From: Molossus alvarezi
Taxonomy: Eukaryota > Chordata > Mammalia > Chiroptera > Molossidae
Length of the DNA stretch: 64,000 nucleotides
NCBI GenBank assembly: GCA_037176705.1
Contig: CM073890.1
Coordinates: forward strand, 97,082,591-97,146,590
Direction: 5' to 3'
Of this stretch, positions 12,373 through 24,050 are shown piece after piece. Within the stretch, counting starts at the first letter, position 1, and every line of letters starts with the position of its first letter. The notes below the pieces were generated by a model. The model was given only the letters and a program-made list of their open reading frames with translations, made no database searches and was not told the DNA's origin. The translations under genes were made by a program, and so were the position numbers.

Positions 12373-13549
12373 ATTATCAATATTAAGAATCAAAGCATTA
12401 CTATTTCCCTTTTCTGTTTTTACATATGAAATCTACTACCCAATTTACTGTCTAGAAACATTCCATTTACTTATACTTTTAAATGTGGAGGGAATAAAAC
12501 TTAGGTATTTTCAAGTGTACATAAAAGACTTTGCTGAACACCTTTTAGTTTTAAAAATAATCATCTGAAATAAGCACTACCAAGGATAAATCTCATGTTT
12601 TACTTTGTAAAGCTGTGAGTAAACGTTCTTCGTTTCTGTCTTTAAAACCTCAGTTACATTTTTAGTTACTGAAGTGACAGAGTTTCATTGTGACAGTAGC
12701 TCAGCCTTGATTCCAACTATAGGGAATCAATGGCGAGATTAAATCCACGGAAAACAATGGGGGAAAAAGAAGACAGGATTTGATAATGAGGCTGCCAAAG
12801 ATCTCACATTAGCAGAGGTGTTTTCATATCACTTCCCAGATCACTGCCTATGAATGGAGGAGGAGTAAAAAAGCAAAGGTTATCAATAAATAAGCACTGC
12901 CACAAAACCTAACATGCGGAAGAAATGATTTCCTGTTCCCTCTCAGATGCTTCTGCTCTCTTCCACCCTCATTACACACACAAACCCCCCACATGTATCC
13001 TTGACCCGGGTTATTTACACACATGTGAAGCAATTTCTTTTTCCAAAACCAAAGAAATAGGAGCAGGGGAATCCCCATTAAAAAATAAGTAAACTGAAAG
13101 TAAAGCCCTAAAAGAAAAGAGAAGAGACTACTAAACAGTCATTTTGGACAATAAACACCCAGCACTACCAAGATCCGAGCTACTCTTCCCACTTCGTTTG
13201 AATTAATTATGGGTTTAGGAATTTGAGTTTAAGAATTTGAGGATGTAATCGTTCAATATTTTCGGTTTTAAACATTAATGAGGAGGTGAACAGAATACAG
13301 GCTTTGGAAACATACACCATTTCCATTTTATTTTTAACTGTTTTAATTCTCAATCAGGTTTCCCTTTTACTAGACAGACAATGCAAATGGTGAAGGAGGA
13401 CACGTGACTCAGATTCCAATGTTATCTGGTCTACATTAAACCCCTGTTTTAGCTTCTTAACAGCTTCCTAGAGAAATTAGAATCTTACCTTCACATATCT
13501 TCTGAAGTGGTTTCTCGGTGCTTTGAAAATTCCTGAGGTCTATGTCAAA
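12373..13549. other. Unique intronic DNA, nothing recognised
   Basis: No gene or clear repeat; AT-rich with polypurine patches. Confidence 0.55.
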
Positions 13550-14030
13550 CGGCCATTCTCTTGGTCCCAGGGTACTGGGGCTGGGAGAAATCCCAACACC
13601 TGCTGCTACCACTGAGTGTCGAGGCTGGGAAAGCTCCAGGGTTCTGCAGCGGGATCACTGAGCCACAGCCAAAGCTTGGGAAGCCTTAACAACTGAAAGC
13701 AAGTGTAGAAGGCAACGTGGTACCCAGCACTGGGCTCAATTGTAGCAGCAGGGGGAGGAATATTCCGGCCCTCACAAGGGGTAAGAGGCAGCCATCGGGA
13801 ACCCAAGGCTCTATGGATGGACAGGGCCAAGGAAGTGGAGACAGGGCCACACAGCAGGAGACCCTGGGCCAGGGGAACAACTAGCACAGAGCTCAGGTAG
13901 CGCTTGAAAAGAATCACCAAAATTCCCCGACAGAACACAAGAAGCAATGGCGAAATGCAACAAAATACATGGAGAGAGGCCATTCTAGCATCCCATATGA
14001 CAGCCAAAACACAGTGCAGGGGAAACGGAG
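13550..14030. other. GC-rich unassigned segment
   Basis: GC-richer than its neighbours, with an open frame on the minus strand (13606-14007). No domain or repeat is recognised; the base composition suggests an old LTR or retrocopy, but no terminal repeats or tail are visible. Confidence 0.3.
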
Positions 14031-14946
14031 CTCTAGTTCTAGAAAGAAAAGTAAGGAAGACACATTATATAGTATGCCTACTATAGTTCAGGTTAGAAAT
14101 CGAATACGTTTCATAAAATTCCTAAACCCTGCCATTATACCACTTACATCATGATAAGGACACTTACAGATATAAAATGTCACAGGGGCAATCTACAAGG
14201 CAACAATGATTAAAAGGCAAACTTGTCTGTTATTAAAGGAGAAAATGAAAAGACAGACAGAAGGTTAAACTGAGAAGGAATTAAAGTTGCTTTTCAAATA
14301 AGTACAATGTTTCATCCAATTCATCACTTTCAGTTATGATCAGATGAGGAAAACTGAAGGAATTCCATGAGATAAGAGAAGAAGAATATGAAGAAAAAGA
14401 AACAAGTGGACCAAGAGTGTTCAGAGATGAAAAGAGGAGAGGTAGAAGGAAAAAAGAAAAGAGGAGGAAGAAAGGAAAATGTGATTAACGTAGTAGGTTT
14501 CAGTGCATTGTCAAATAAACTAAGATTCTCCTGAATCTGGGCTTCATAATGTTGTATTTTCCATGGAGATGCTTAGAGCTTATTAACCACTATTTACAAC
14601 TTTTCAACTGCTCAAAAGCCCTCAGGAACTCATCTTCAGGAGTCCACTGAATATTAAATACTAAACAGCTACAAGAGACAGAGCCTAAGACAAGTTTGCT
14701 TTAGTAAGCTGGATAAAATCAAGTCAGACACTAAATATAAACTCTGACAAAACTTGAATAATCCCAAATATGTATCAACATAAAAACAGTTAGACTCATT
14801 TAGGAACTGTCACTTTTTCAAGACCAGAAGCAAATTAACCAGTACTGTGTACTTGTTTTGTAATTAAATAAGAAGAAACTCTACTGCCTAATAGCAGTTA
14901 TGTGTTGTACTTCTTGACCTCAGTCATTTAATTATATATATATATA

Positions 14947-15182
14947 TTTTTTTATCCTCACCCGAGGACATTTTTTGATATTTTGTTCAGATAGAGTGGG
15001 AGGGAAAGAGAGAGAGAGAAACATCGATGTGAAAGGGACACATCGAGTGGTCGCCACCTACACGACCCAATCAGGGCCAGGGACAAACTGCAACTGAGGT
15101 ACGTGTCCCTAGCAGGAACCAAACCCGGGTCTCTCCAGACCGCAGGCCGACGCTCTAACCGCTGAGCCAAACCGGACAGGGC
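14947..15182 (-). mobile_element. Ves SINE (TGTCCTCGGG class)
   Basis: Reverse-oriented, near full-length: tail and ATCCTCACCCGAGGAC at the left, ACATCGATGTGAAAGGGACAC inside, and head complement GCCAAACCGGACAGGGC at the right. Flanked by TAATTATA-type repeats that probably represent the target duplication. Confidence 0.93.
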
Positions 15183-15414
15183 TAATTATATTTTTTTTAA
15201 TCCAAGTTAACTAAAATAGTAATGAATAATCTATTTAGGTTGGTATCAAATAGCTCAAACAATCTTGTGTTGGAAAAGGCTGATTTCGACCCCTCTCCTC
15301 ATATATATAGTTATGTTCTAATATATAATGCTATTATTACATGTACAATAAAAGCAGTTCTTGCTTGGGCAAATTCACTTATGTCCATTAAGTCACTAAG
15401 TCAGACCTTTTTAT

Positions 15415-15535
15415 TTATTTATTTTTAATTTAATTTTTTGGGGGGGGGCATGTGCCCCTAGCAGGAACCGAACCCAGGTCTCTCTGGTCCGCAGGCTGAC
15501 TCTCCAACTGCTGAGCCAAACCAGCCAGGGCTAAT
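15415..15535 (-). mobile_element. Half-Ves SINE (tRNA-like head only)
   Basis: Contains only the Ves head through the B box, ending at the GGGCAC motif, then a G9/C9 run and an A/T-rich tail. Exact 14-bp target duplication TCAGACCTTTTTAT at 15401-15414 and 15536-15549 shows that it inserted in this short form and was not truncated afterwards. Confidence 0.9.
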
Positions 15536-15549
15536 TCAGACCTTTTTAT

Positions 15550-17255
15550 AAAATAACCCATATTTCTACAAAATAGTCCATTTGCCTAGGCAGCTATTAT
15601 TTTAAATTTGAGAGAACTGAGATTTTTATAAGAAGGTAAGGAAACTGAATATCCCTCTAAAAACACTTTCATTGTATAAATAATGCCTAAGTTTAGACAT
15701 CGACTTAAACTAAAACTTAAGTTTTTAAAACATATCTTCTCTATATGATAGGTTTGGATAAGAAAATATTTAGCGAAGCCCTATGGTAAAAACCAAATGG
15801 AAGTGGATATTTTTTTAATGTAATAATCTGACTTTCAATATGAAAAATAAATTGGTTCGTTTTTCTGACCCATGTTCTCAGTCCCACTCATGAAAATCAG
15901 TTTTAACAATATAAACAATAAACATTTTTAAAAATTGCAAGAGAAGTCAAGGAAGTGAATAAATAAAGCTCTTCAAATTAGATAGTATGTCACGATTATT
16001 ATCACTGGAAATAGAAAAGTTGGCAATAACTTTTTAAAGATAAATATTATATTGCTACTAAATTATCTTACTAAAGCAATAAGATCAGATCATCTAAACC
16101 AGTGTCTCCCTGTTGGTAAGCATCACAAGAGGATCAATTTTTGAGAAATGTGCTCAGTTGCATCCCTATACCTAGGTCTGGCAACATAGGAGATGCCCAA
16201 TAAAATACTTGTAGGCTGAATGGTGGTACCACGTGGGAAAATACTCATCCAAAAGATTTTGTCTTGGGCGTGGGGGTATGGAAGGGGTTATAGCCAAGTA
16301 AATTTCCTAAAAATTAAAATAAAGTTAAACAGATGAATTCCTACATGACTTGTCACAGCCTCTTCTATGCTACTATAAACTCTTAAACTCTGCTCTTTTT
16401 TTTTTATGAAATACCCATACATCATAGATTAATTATTCTGAAAAATTCTATGGCAAACTTAGTATTTCCATATCCTCCAATCTTTTAAGGGAAAACATAG
16501 GTAAACTATTAACTGGCAAATATTCATGCCCATTAAAAATTTTAAGGTGGAAGAAATATATATGTATTTCAAATATCACAGTTGGCTTGATCAAAAATGG
16601 CCTCTGTTTCGGGGGAAAAATTAGATTAAGAATTTCAGAATGAGAAAAACTGAAATAGCTCATTCAAAATATTCACTCTCTCAGTAAAGAAACTTGTTCA
16701 AGGAAAGTACCTTGTATTGGCATATAAATACATTAGCAATAAAGAAACTGTAATGCTAAAGTCCCAGATCCATCCTATGCAACTATCTAATATGACCAGT
16801 ATCTTACAAATTTGCTTCCATAACTATCTTGAATTGAAAATAATATTCCTGGCAAGAATTAAATGATGCATGTTTTAAAAATTTCTTAATTTATAATTCA
16901 ACAGTTATGCAAAAACGAGGTATTCATTTAGAACCAAAAAAAGGAATAATTGCTTTTATTGCTAGAAAGTCACTTTGCAAATTACTGTGGCTTAAGTAAA
17001 AAAAGAGTAAAGATCAAACAGTGACAGAAATTCTGTGAGGAGCCATGCTCCATGCACTGAGGTATCCAACAAACTTCAGGGTTGGCATCTTCAAGTCGTG
17101 AAGCTAGGAAAACACATAAACTTTACTTATGGGACACATCCAGGATCACAGACCAGGTCACTGGTATTAGAACTATGTTCCTCTCTAAGACAACGTTCTG
17201 ATGTTCAGACTTTCAGAGGCCATTTTCCCATGGATGCCATCTCAGTCCTTGAGAG
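15550..17255. other. Unique intronic DNA, nothing firm
   Basis: AT-rich. A possible decayed hAT/MER5-like stretch at 16100-16170 followed by an L2-like end at 16185-16220 is too weak to call. Confidence 0.5.
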
Positions 17256-17259
17256 ACCA

Positions 17260-17316
17260 GTGTCCTGACCAGGAGTCAAACCGGCAACCTCTTGGTGCAT
17301 GGGTCGATGCTCAAGG
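17260..17316 (-). mobile_element. Ves SINE head fragment
   Basis: TCCTGACCAGGAGTCAAACC, then ACCTCTTGGTGCATGGGTCGATGCTCAA, is the inverse of part of a Ves head from the class also seen at 55595. Neither tail nor duplication is visible; this is a decayed fragment. Confidence 0.7.
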
Positions 17317-17554
17317 GAACAAGCCTACCCCAAAGATATCAGTCCACTGGCTCCCCATGTGCCTTATTCACTCACCAGCATCCATTAGCCAACTCCATGC
17401 TTTATCTTCAATAGATAAGATACGGCTTCTTCTCGCCATGGTGCCATGGAAAGGATCCAGAAGGTTCCCCTTAAACAACATTTCCTGTGTGACTGCTGCA
17501 GCACCAAGAGTAAAGGATATGCCAGGTCAGCCACGTCTCCTTCCCAGCAATAGT

Positions 17555-17572
17555 AGCAGCAGCAGCAGCAGC
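17555..17572 (-). repeat. (AGC)6; CUG repeat in the MBNL1 sense strand
   Basis: Six perfect AGC units on the plus strand. The pre-mRNA of MBNL1 therefore has GCU repeats here, preceded by CUUCU. CUG/YGCY repeats are the classic MBNL ligand; six units is short. Confidence 0.9.
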
Positions 17573-18524
17573 AGAAGCTGGAGCAGACCATGTAGTCCCA
17601 GCTCCTTGCAGGATGCTAGCCAAGCATTCTGTTCACTCTACACCTACACAGAGTTTACCTGTATGTTTACACCTTTCCGACGGTGTCAAAACAGGTGTTT
17701 TCCTGTGATCATGCTGAAAATCTGCTCCCATACTAGGTGATAAATAGTGACTGTGAAATTCTAGGGTTTTCATTCCATGGAAAACCTGTTCTTAAAGGTT
17801 TGCTTTATTATTAGGAAGGCTTGCGGAATCCTTCTTAAATTTTCATTCACCCTTCCCACTCCTGATAAGCAAGTGGATTGCCCTAAAATTTCCTGTTAAT
17901 GAAAGAAAGGATGTTACCATATAAAATAGACTGCAGCATGCAATTCTGGTCATTTCTTTCCCAAGATTCTATCTGTCTTCCTGGCATAGAATCACTTTTT
18001 GCAAAAGCTGATGTTTTCATAATCTTTACAACGCTGCCAACAGATGGGGAAATATCAGATCCTGTGACCCTTATGTTACAGAAGGAGCAATGCCTTCGGT
18101 GCTTCTGTATTTTACTCCCATTTTGACGTTACTGCGGGGTTTGCTCTTCTTTCCCGTGGAGGTCAACGTAATGAGTGAATGGAAATGTCTGGACCACAGA
18201 GTTAAGCAGGTAACGTCATCAACAAAACATGTGCTTTACTTAACCAATTTATTCAGAGTAAAATCCTATAGATATAAAACGTGTCTAGAGATTTTTTTAA
18301 AAATGTAAATAGCTCTACGAAGGATGAATGGGGAAAAAAGACTATTTTCCTAATAAGTATTCATTCACTTTAAGAGAAGAGTTGTAAACTCCAAGATATG
18401 TGTTCTCTGCACAGTAGATAATAACGCTTTTAATTAGCAACATTGAAACCCTACATACACAGATTCTGGGGATAATATGTTTCTCGTGTATTAATGTTCA
18501 CTTCATTACCGCAGTGATAAGAAC

Positions 18525-18760
18525 AATAGCTAACCCACTTAATAGTCATAAAGGGCCAGGCAGTGTTCTCTGTGCTTTACACCCAGTATCCCACTTAATC
18601 TTCACAGCAACTCCAGATCAGACACATCACTGCCACACTGTGCAAATAAGGAAACTGAGGCTCAGTCAGGTTGCATCACATGTTTAAGGTCACAGAGCTG
18701 GCCACGGATCTGAAACCAGGCTGTACTGTTCAAAAACTGAAGCTCTAAACCATTTCACTG
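18525..18760 (-). repeat. MIR, reverse
   Basis: GGGCCAGGCAGTGTTCTCTGTGCTTTACA, GGAAACTGAGGCTCAG and GGTCACAGAGCTGGCCACGG closely follow the inverse MIR consensus. Confidence 0.9.
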
Positions 18761-18884
18761 AAACTGCAACCTGAGTTCTGGTTTTCATTTCTTTGTGTAT
18801 TGTATGCTTACCTTTACTAAATAGATATTAAGAAAATGTTTGCATGAATTTAAGATTTCAGGAGAGATAATGTATGTATGGTAT

Positions 18885-19020
18885 TTAATGTGTGTCCCGA
18901 AATGCTATGAGTCCTTTATATGTATCAATTTATTTCAGATTCACAACCACCCAGCAAGGTAGATAAGCTCCCATTTAGGGGGCACATCTAAGGGCACACA
19001 GTGTTACCTAAGCTGCCAAA
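18885..19020 (-). repeat. MIR fragment, reverse
   Basis: TATGAGTCCTTTATATGTATCAATTTATTTCAGATTCACAACCACCCAGCAAGGTAG and GGGCACACAGTG fit an inverse MIR with part of the core missing. Confidence 0.6.
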
Positions 19021-19089
19021 GGACAAACAACTACAAAGAAACAACTACTGAGTAGCAATGTAAGCCTCAGATCCTGGAATGCAGTTCTG

Positions 19090-21780
19090 AGCTGTGGTTT
19101 AAGCCTACGCCTACTCTCTACTGTCTTGAAAGCTGATAGTGAGTTAGCCCCTTAAAGAAAGGGAATAAGGAAAGTAGGGTCTGGCCAGAATCCTGGTGGG
19201 AGGAGGATCCGCTATTCCTCTTTTCAAAAGCTTAATATGTATTAAGTACATAAGTTTATATAATACACAATTGTACATCCATTTCTCTTAATGATGCTTA
19301 CTAATTTAAGGAATTAACAAATGCTTTATGTGATCCTCAGATATTTTTTTAAAAGTCAAGGACAAATTCAGTTTTTACCTCTTTTCAAGTGTATCATATC
19401 TTTAGAGGCACTCAACAGCAACCTTATTATCATCCCAGTGTTGGTCATTCTGTTTGGGGGGATCACCGTTCCTGGCCGTCAGACAGTAGTTTATTCCCAT
19501 CATTGGCAAAGAAATGTAATTAGGTGCAGGGCCAAGACAATAACTGTGAGCTTAGAGGGAGCTCCAGAAATCCAGAGATCTTCCCTTGGGATAGGGGCTG
19601 AACCAATCATGGTCCAAGAGACTTCCTTGAACATTCAGCAGCTAAAATGACCTTCCTTGAATTTAGTCTTGAGGACACAAAGCCATCTGGGTCTTCTCAG
19701 GCAGCCCACATCAAGAACCCAGGGTCCCAAATGTAAGACTGAAAAAACCAAGTGAAGAATACTGAAACCATCTCTCTCTTTCATTGGACAGCAAGCCCAC
19801 CTCTCTGGGCTAATTCTGGTTAGTTTCTGCTTTTTTGGCTTTAACCAAATATAAATTAGTACAAGACCATGAAAATGTCAGGAAGACAATACAGTTATGG
19901 TGAAAGCGGTTACCCTGCGTTAGAATTCAGCCACAGCTGTAAGAAATGCAGCCATTTGGTGGCATTGAGCAAGAAGAAATGTAGGTGTCCTGTGCCATAG
20001 CTTAAGGCAATACATTAGAGTCTGTTTACTCTCAATTATTTTTACAATCAAAAGTTCCCATAGAAGGAAGATGTCAATTCTTCACCTATTTCTAGACAGC
20101 TATCTTCACTGCAGAATTCTTGAGCAGTGGTTTTATACACTGTACCCACATAACCTGACTTTCTCTTTGGCCGGCAACAAGATTTATGTGTCTTCAATGT
20201 TAACACTGAATTAATACAAAAGTTACTCAAAAATCTAAACACATTTAACATATTTTGCGTGAGCAGGACAAAGTGATCCCCATAGGTTTTTACCTAAGAC
20301 AGAACCTAACAAATGCTTTTTATGACCTTGGCAATACTAAGTGGTACACTGGGAAGGTCATGGCTCATTTATGCAGTCATATAAATATATATATTTGAAT
20401 TTATTTTTCTGACTGCTAAACTTATCTAGTGCAGTTACAATTCTTATTTCTTGCTGATGTTAATGACAGTGTAGTCAAAAACATAGAAATATGTTTCTGA
20501 TCATTTTAACACACATTATCTTTAGACAGATCAATCAACAGACATTAGATAAATAAACATACTTTTCTTCAACTCTAACTGGGTCTTTTATTTAATTCCT
20601 TTAACTTGGCTTTATCTTGAAAGAAACATATTAATAAATATCAACTCTAGGTGGCAGTTAGGTTAAAACAGGTGAGGCTGCAGTGAGCTCCCCAGCTTCT
20701 CCTAGAAACCAAACAACACACCCATGATAACCAATCCTTAACTAATACTAAGTCCGCCAAATATAAACTGGTGATCTAAAAGTGAAAACCCAAATTCTGC
20801 ATTATAATTTCCTGAGTCATTCTGTTCTTACAACTTTATGCTTTAAATAAACCTAAATGCTGGCTAGAGAAATCTACCAGCAACTTAATATGACTTAGTG
20901 TTTCCAAACCAGGAAAAGGAAGAAATTTCAGTGTTTGAGATAATGTCTGTTTTCTGTAGTTTGGAAAATAAACATTTCCTATGCAGTTGTTCCTGAGGGA
21001 CCTGTGTGTGTCCGCCTGTGTGTATGTGTGCGTCCACGCATGTGTGGAGAAAGAGTGAAAGACTCTGTTTTTGTGGGTAAGGGTGGAGAGAGGGAAGGAG
21101 AAAGAAGGGAGGGAGAAAGGGAGACATATTTTAGCAGTAATCTGGTGATCATGTAAATTGCTTACTTTGTGCTGGAGTTAGATTTCATCTCAGCAAGTTA
21201 TGTGCACATGAGCCATGAAAATGTTGTAATTTTATGATAAAATCAATAGGAAATGCTTACCACATTTCTCTGAATTCAGTGATACAGAATGATATATTCC
21301 ACATAGTTACATAAAATATAGAAGTTTTGGTTCTCTAAATTAGATAAATTTGACCTCTTCATTTCAATATACATAAGCCATTTTCTACAATTAAATAATA
21401 ATGTATTTTTATTGATATCTTCAAATGAGTAGATTTTGTTCTGAGGCTGTGCTTATATAACCCTAGAGATACTTTACTTAAATGTATCTTATATAATTTA
21501 TTGTTTCCTGAAGTTACTACAGAATGGCCAAAGAGAAGTGACAACTTTGTATTTGTCAAGTATGGATACATACATACCCTATCAAATGACATTTTAAGGT
21601 ATCAAGGCATCAGTAAGAGCTTCTATGAAATTGTCCATAGTCCATGTGTTAATTGGAAATGCATGATACAAGCAAGCCTGTCTTCCGTATCTGGACACAG
21701 GATGTAAAGTTAAAGAATAAAATGCCACTCTCATGTCAGGTATATCCCTACATCTACCAGTTCAGTAAATTCCCATTACA
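19090..21780. other. Intronic DNA without a recognised gene
   Basis: 19455-19760 has a repeat-like texture (GCTGAACCAATCATGGTCC) that I cannot place. 21003-21125 is a TG-rich then GA-rich low-complexity stretch. The rest is AT-rich and unremarkable. Confidence 0.5.
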
Positions 21781-21784
21781 CAAC

Positions 21785-21910
21785 AGAGAGTCAGGTATAT
21801 TATATTCCCATTTGACAGATGAGAACACTTGGAGATGGTGAAAAATGTGTCCATCAAGATCTGTTCCACAAATGCCCACATACCTTGGGCAGAAACCAGG
21901 TATTAACGGG
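21785..21910 (-). repeat. MIR-like fragment
   Basis: TTCCCATTTGACAGATGAGAACACTTGGAG is the diagnostic inverse MIR core; the rest is degenerate. Confidence 0.6.
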
Positions 21911-21919
21911 ATTCAACCA

Positions 21920-22030
21920 ACACACACACGCGCACACACACACGCTTCCTTTTTTGTTTTGTCTTATAGGGACTGTTATATATAAATGTATATATGTGTG
22001 TGTGCGTGTGTATATATATATATTTTTATA
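21920..22030 (+). repeat. CA-rich and TA/TG-rich simple repeats
   Basis: Two low-complexity tracts: ACACACACACGCGCACACAC near 21922 and a TATATGTGTGTGTGCGTGTG plus (TA)n run at about 21985-22025, the latter close to the left flank of the Ves at 22080. Confidence 0.85.
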
Positions 22031-22079
22031 TGACGTATAGAGGGTTACAACTTATATTTTTAAAGAATTTTACAAAATA

Positions 22080-22321
22080 GCCCTTGCCAGTTTGGCTCAG
22101 TGGTTAGAGTGTGGGCCCATGGACCGAAGGGTCGTGGATTTGATTCCCAGTCAAGGGCACATACTTGGGTTGTGGGTTCGACCCCCAGCCCTGGTCAGAG
22201 TCGTGCGGGAGGCAATCAACCAATGTGACACACAGATGCCCTCTCCCCCCCCTCCCTCCTTCCATTCCACTCAGTCTAAAAATCAATGGAAAATATCCTC
22301 GGGTGAGGATTAAAACAACAA
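22080..22321 (+). mobile_element. Ves SINE (AATCAATGG class)
   Basis: Head GCCCTTGCCAGTTTGGCTCAG, middle GACCCCCAGCCCTGGTCAGAG, CT-rich section, and end AATATCCTCGGGTGAGGATT. Flanking AAAGAATTT motifs (from 22062 and 22322) mark an imperfect target duplication. Confidence 0.94.
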
Positions 22322-23559
22322 AAAGAATTTATAAAGATAACTCTTAAAGTATTTGGAGTTTGCTACACCTTTAGTTGTCAGATAAGTAAATGCATAAATG
22401 ACAATTATTTCAAGCCAAATAGCACACATATTTTAAGATGCCCCCGGATACTTTTATTTCATCGAACACTTGAATATAGTGGAACATGAGTTTGTTTTAA
22501 AACAAATACATTTTCTTTGTGCATGTTTGACATTGCTGTCTGGCCTAAGGTAAGTCACCTCAGCTAAGGAGCAAACATCATTCTGTTATTTTCACAGGGT
22601 TCTCCTAATCCCCAAAAGGAAATGTTGCCCATTTTCGCTTCTGTTTGTTAATACAAATTTTGTACTTTGCAATTAAATGTGAGCAGCACTCCTGCCTTCT
22701 GGAAAGCTCCGTTCCGCTCCCAGTCAGCCCCTGTCTGTCCGCTGGCACGTCCAGCTCTGCCTTCCGGCTGAAGGCATTTCTCCCCCACTCTCCACCTTTT
22801 TTTTTCCTCCCAGAAATGACTAATCTTCCTGTTATTCTACTCTGTCAGTTTTTCCCCTGATATTCTTTTCACGTTGCATAACATTTACTTTTCACCAACT
22901 ATTTTCAGAGTTTTACTACTATATCCTTGATGCTAGCCTTCTGTTTTCAACAAATCAAAACTGTCAACATTTCGGCATTAGCGAGCTTTGGGGGCGCCAG
23001 TGCCAGCATATCAAGTCTTTCCCTCAAGTCAGAGATGCAACCAGTCTCTCAACTGACATAATATAAATATCCATTTGTTGATTCAAAGCTAAATTCAGTC
23101 TAATCCTCGAAGTTACCAGATACCAAATGAAAGGGTGATGCTTTTCATCTCTTTTCAATTTCTTAATAAGGTGCTAGCAGAGCAAACCTAATACCACTTC
23201 TAAAAATCACCGGCTTCCCCGCAGTTGTCCATAGCATCGTAAAACATGTCAGCATAGACTTACAAGCAGAATGAAAAGTTTTTCCACCCTTATGATTTTC
23301 AATTGCAAAAAAATACTTTTAATTATAGGCCAAAAATTTGCCTCTGCCCTATTCTCAAATAATCATAACAGCTACATAGTATTAGCTGAACATAAGTAAA
23401 AGAGTAGCTTCTATTCCAGGGAAGACATCTAAGAAGAGTCTTAGAATTATAATGGTTATTTAAATAACAGTATCTAAAATTTACAGCATAATATCACATG
23501 CCCACCAAAACAATATAAATCATAATCTCAGATTTACATAGTACATTTTTTTTATGAAT

Positions 23560-23650
23560 TCAATATTACATCATGGTCATTATCTCATAATACAGTCACA
23601 GAATTCCTTAGAGAAAGGAGTGTCTTACTATTCCCATTTATACAGGCTGC
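23560..23650 (-). repeat. MIR-like fragment
   Basis: TTACTATTCCCATTTATACAG after TTATCTCATAATACAGTCAC resembles the inverse MIR core. It stops where the 23675 inverted repeat begins. Confidence 0.5.
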
Positions 23651-23674
23651 CGATACAAGACGTTCCAACGTTTG

Positions 23675-23723
23675 TAAAGTTCTAAACTTTTAGAACTTTA
23701 AAACATTTTCTAAAGTTCTAAAA
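23675..23723. repeat. Short palindrome plus third direct copy
   Basis: TAAAGTTCTAA (23675-23685) and its exact inverse (23690-23700) form an 11-bp stem with a 4-nt loop. A third copy, TAAAGTTCTAAAA, follows at 23711. Origin unknown. Confidence 0.7.
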
Positions 23724-23974
23724 CACCTTTAAAAATCCTAACAAAAGACACTTTAATTATAGGAGATCAAGACATCTATAAAATCTCTCACTTCCCTAAA
23801 ACAGAAGTCTCGAGGGCCAGGGGCTCTAAAAGCAGCTAAAAACATCAACAACACTAAAATTATAGTAAGCAACACAGATTTGTAAACATATTTTTTTAAA
23901 TCACATAACATTATGAGTAGCAAACAAACCCAAACTATATATTCTATGAAAAAAAAAAAAAGATCACATGTCCA

Positions 23975-24050
23975 CATCCCCAGCAGGTACCACAGTGCTT
24001 GCCAAGGAAAAAGATGCTCAATAAATATCTTCTGAGTGAATAAATTCCAT
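23975..24050 (+). repeat. L2 3' terminal fragment
   Basis: CACAGTGCTTGCC followed by GATGCTCAATAAATATCTTCTGAGTGAATAAA is the typical forward L2 end. Confidence 0.7.
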
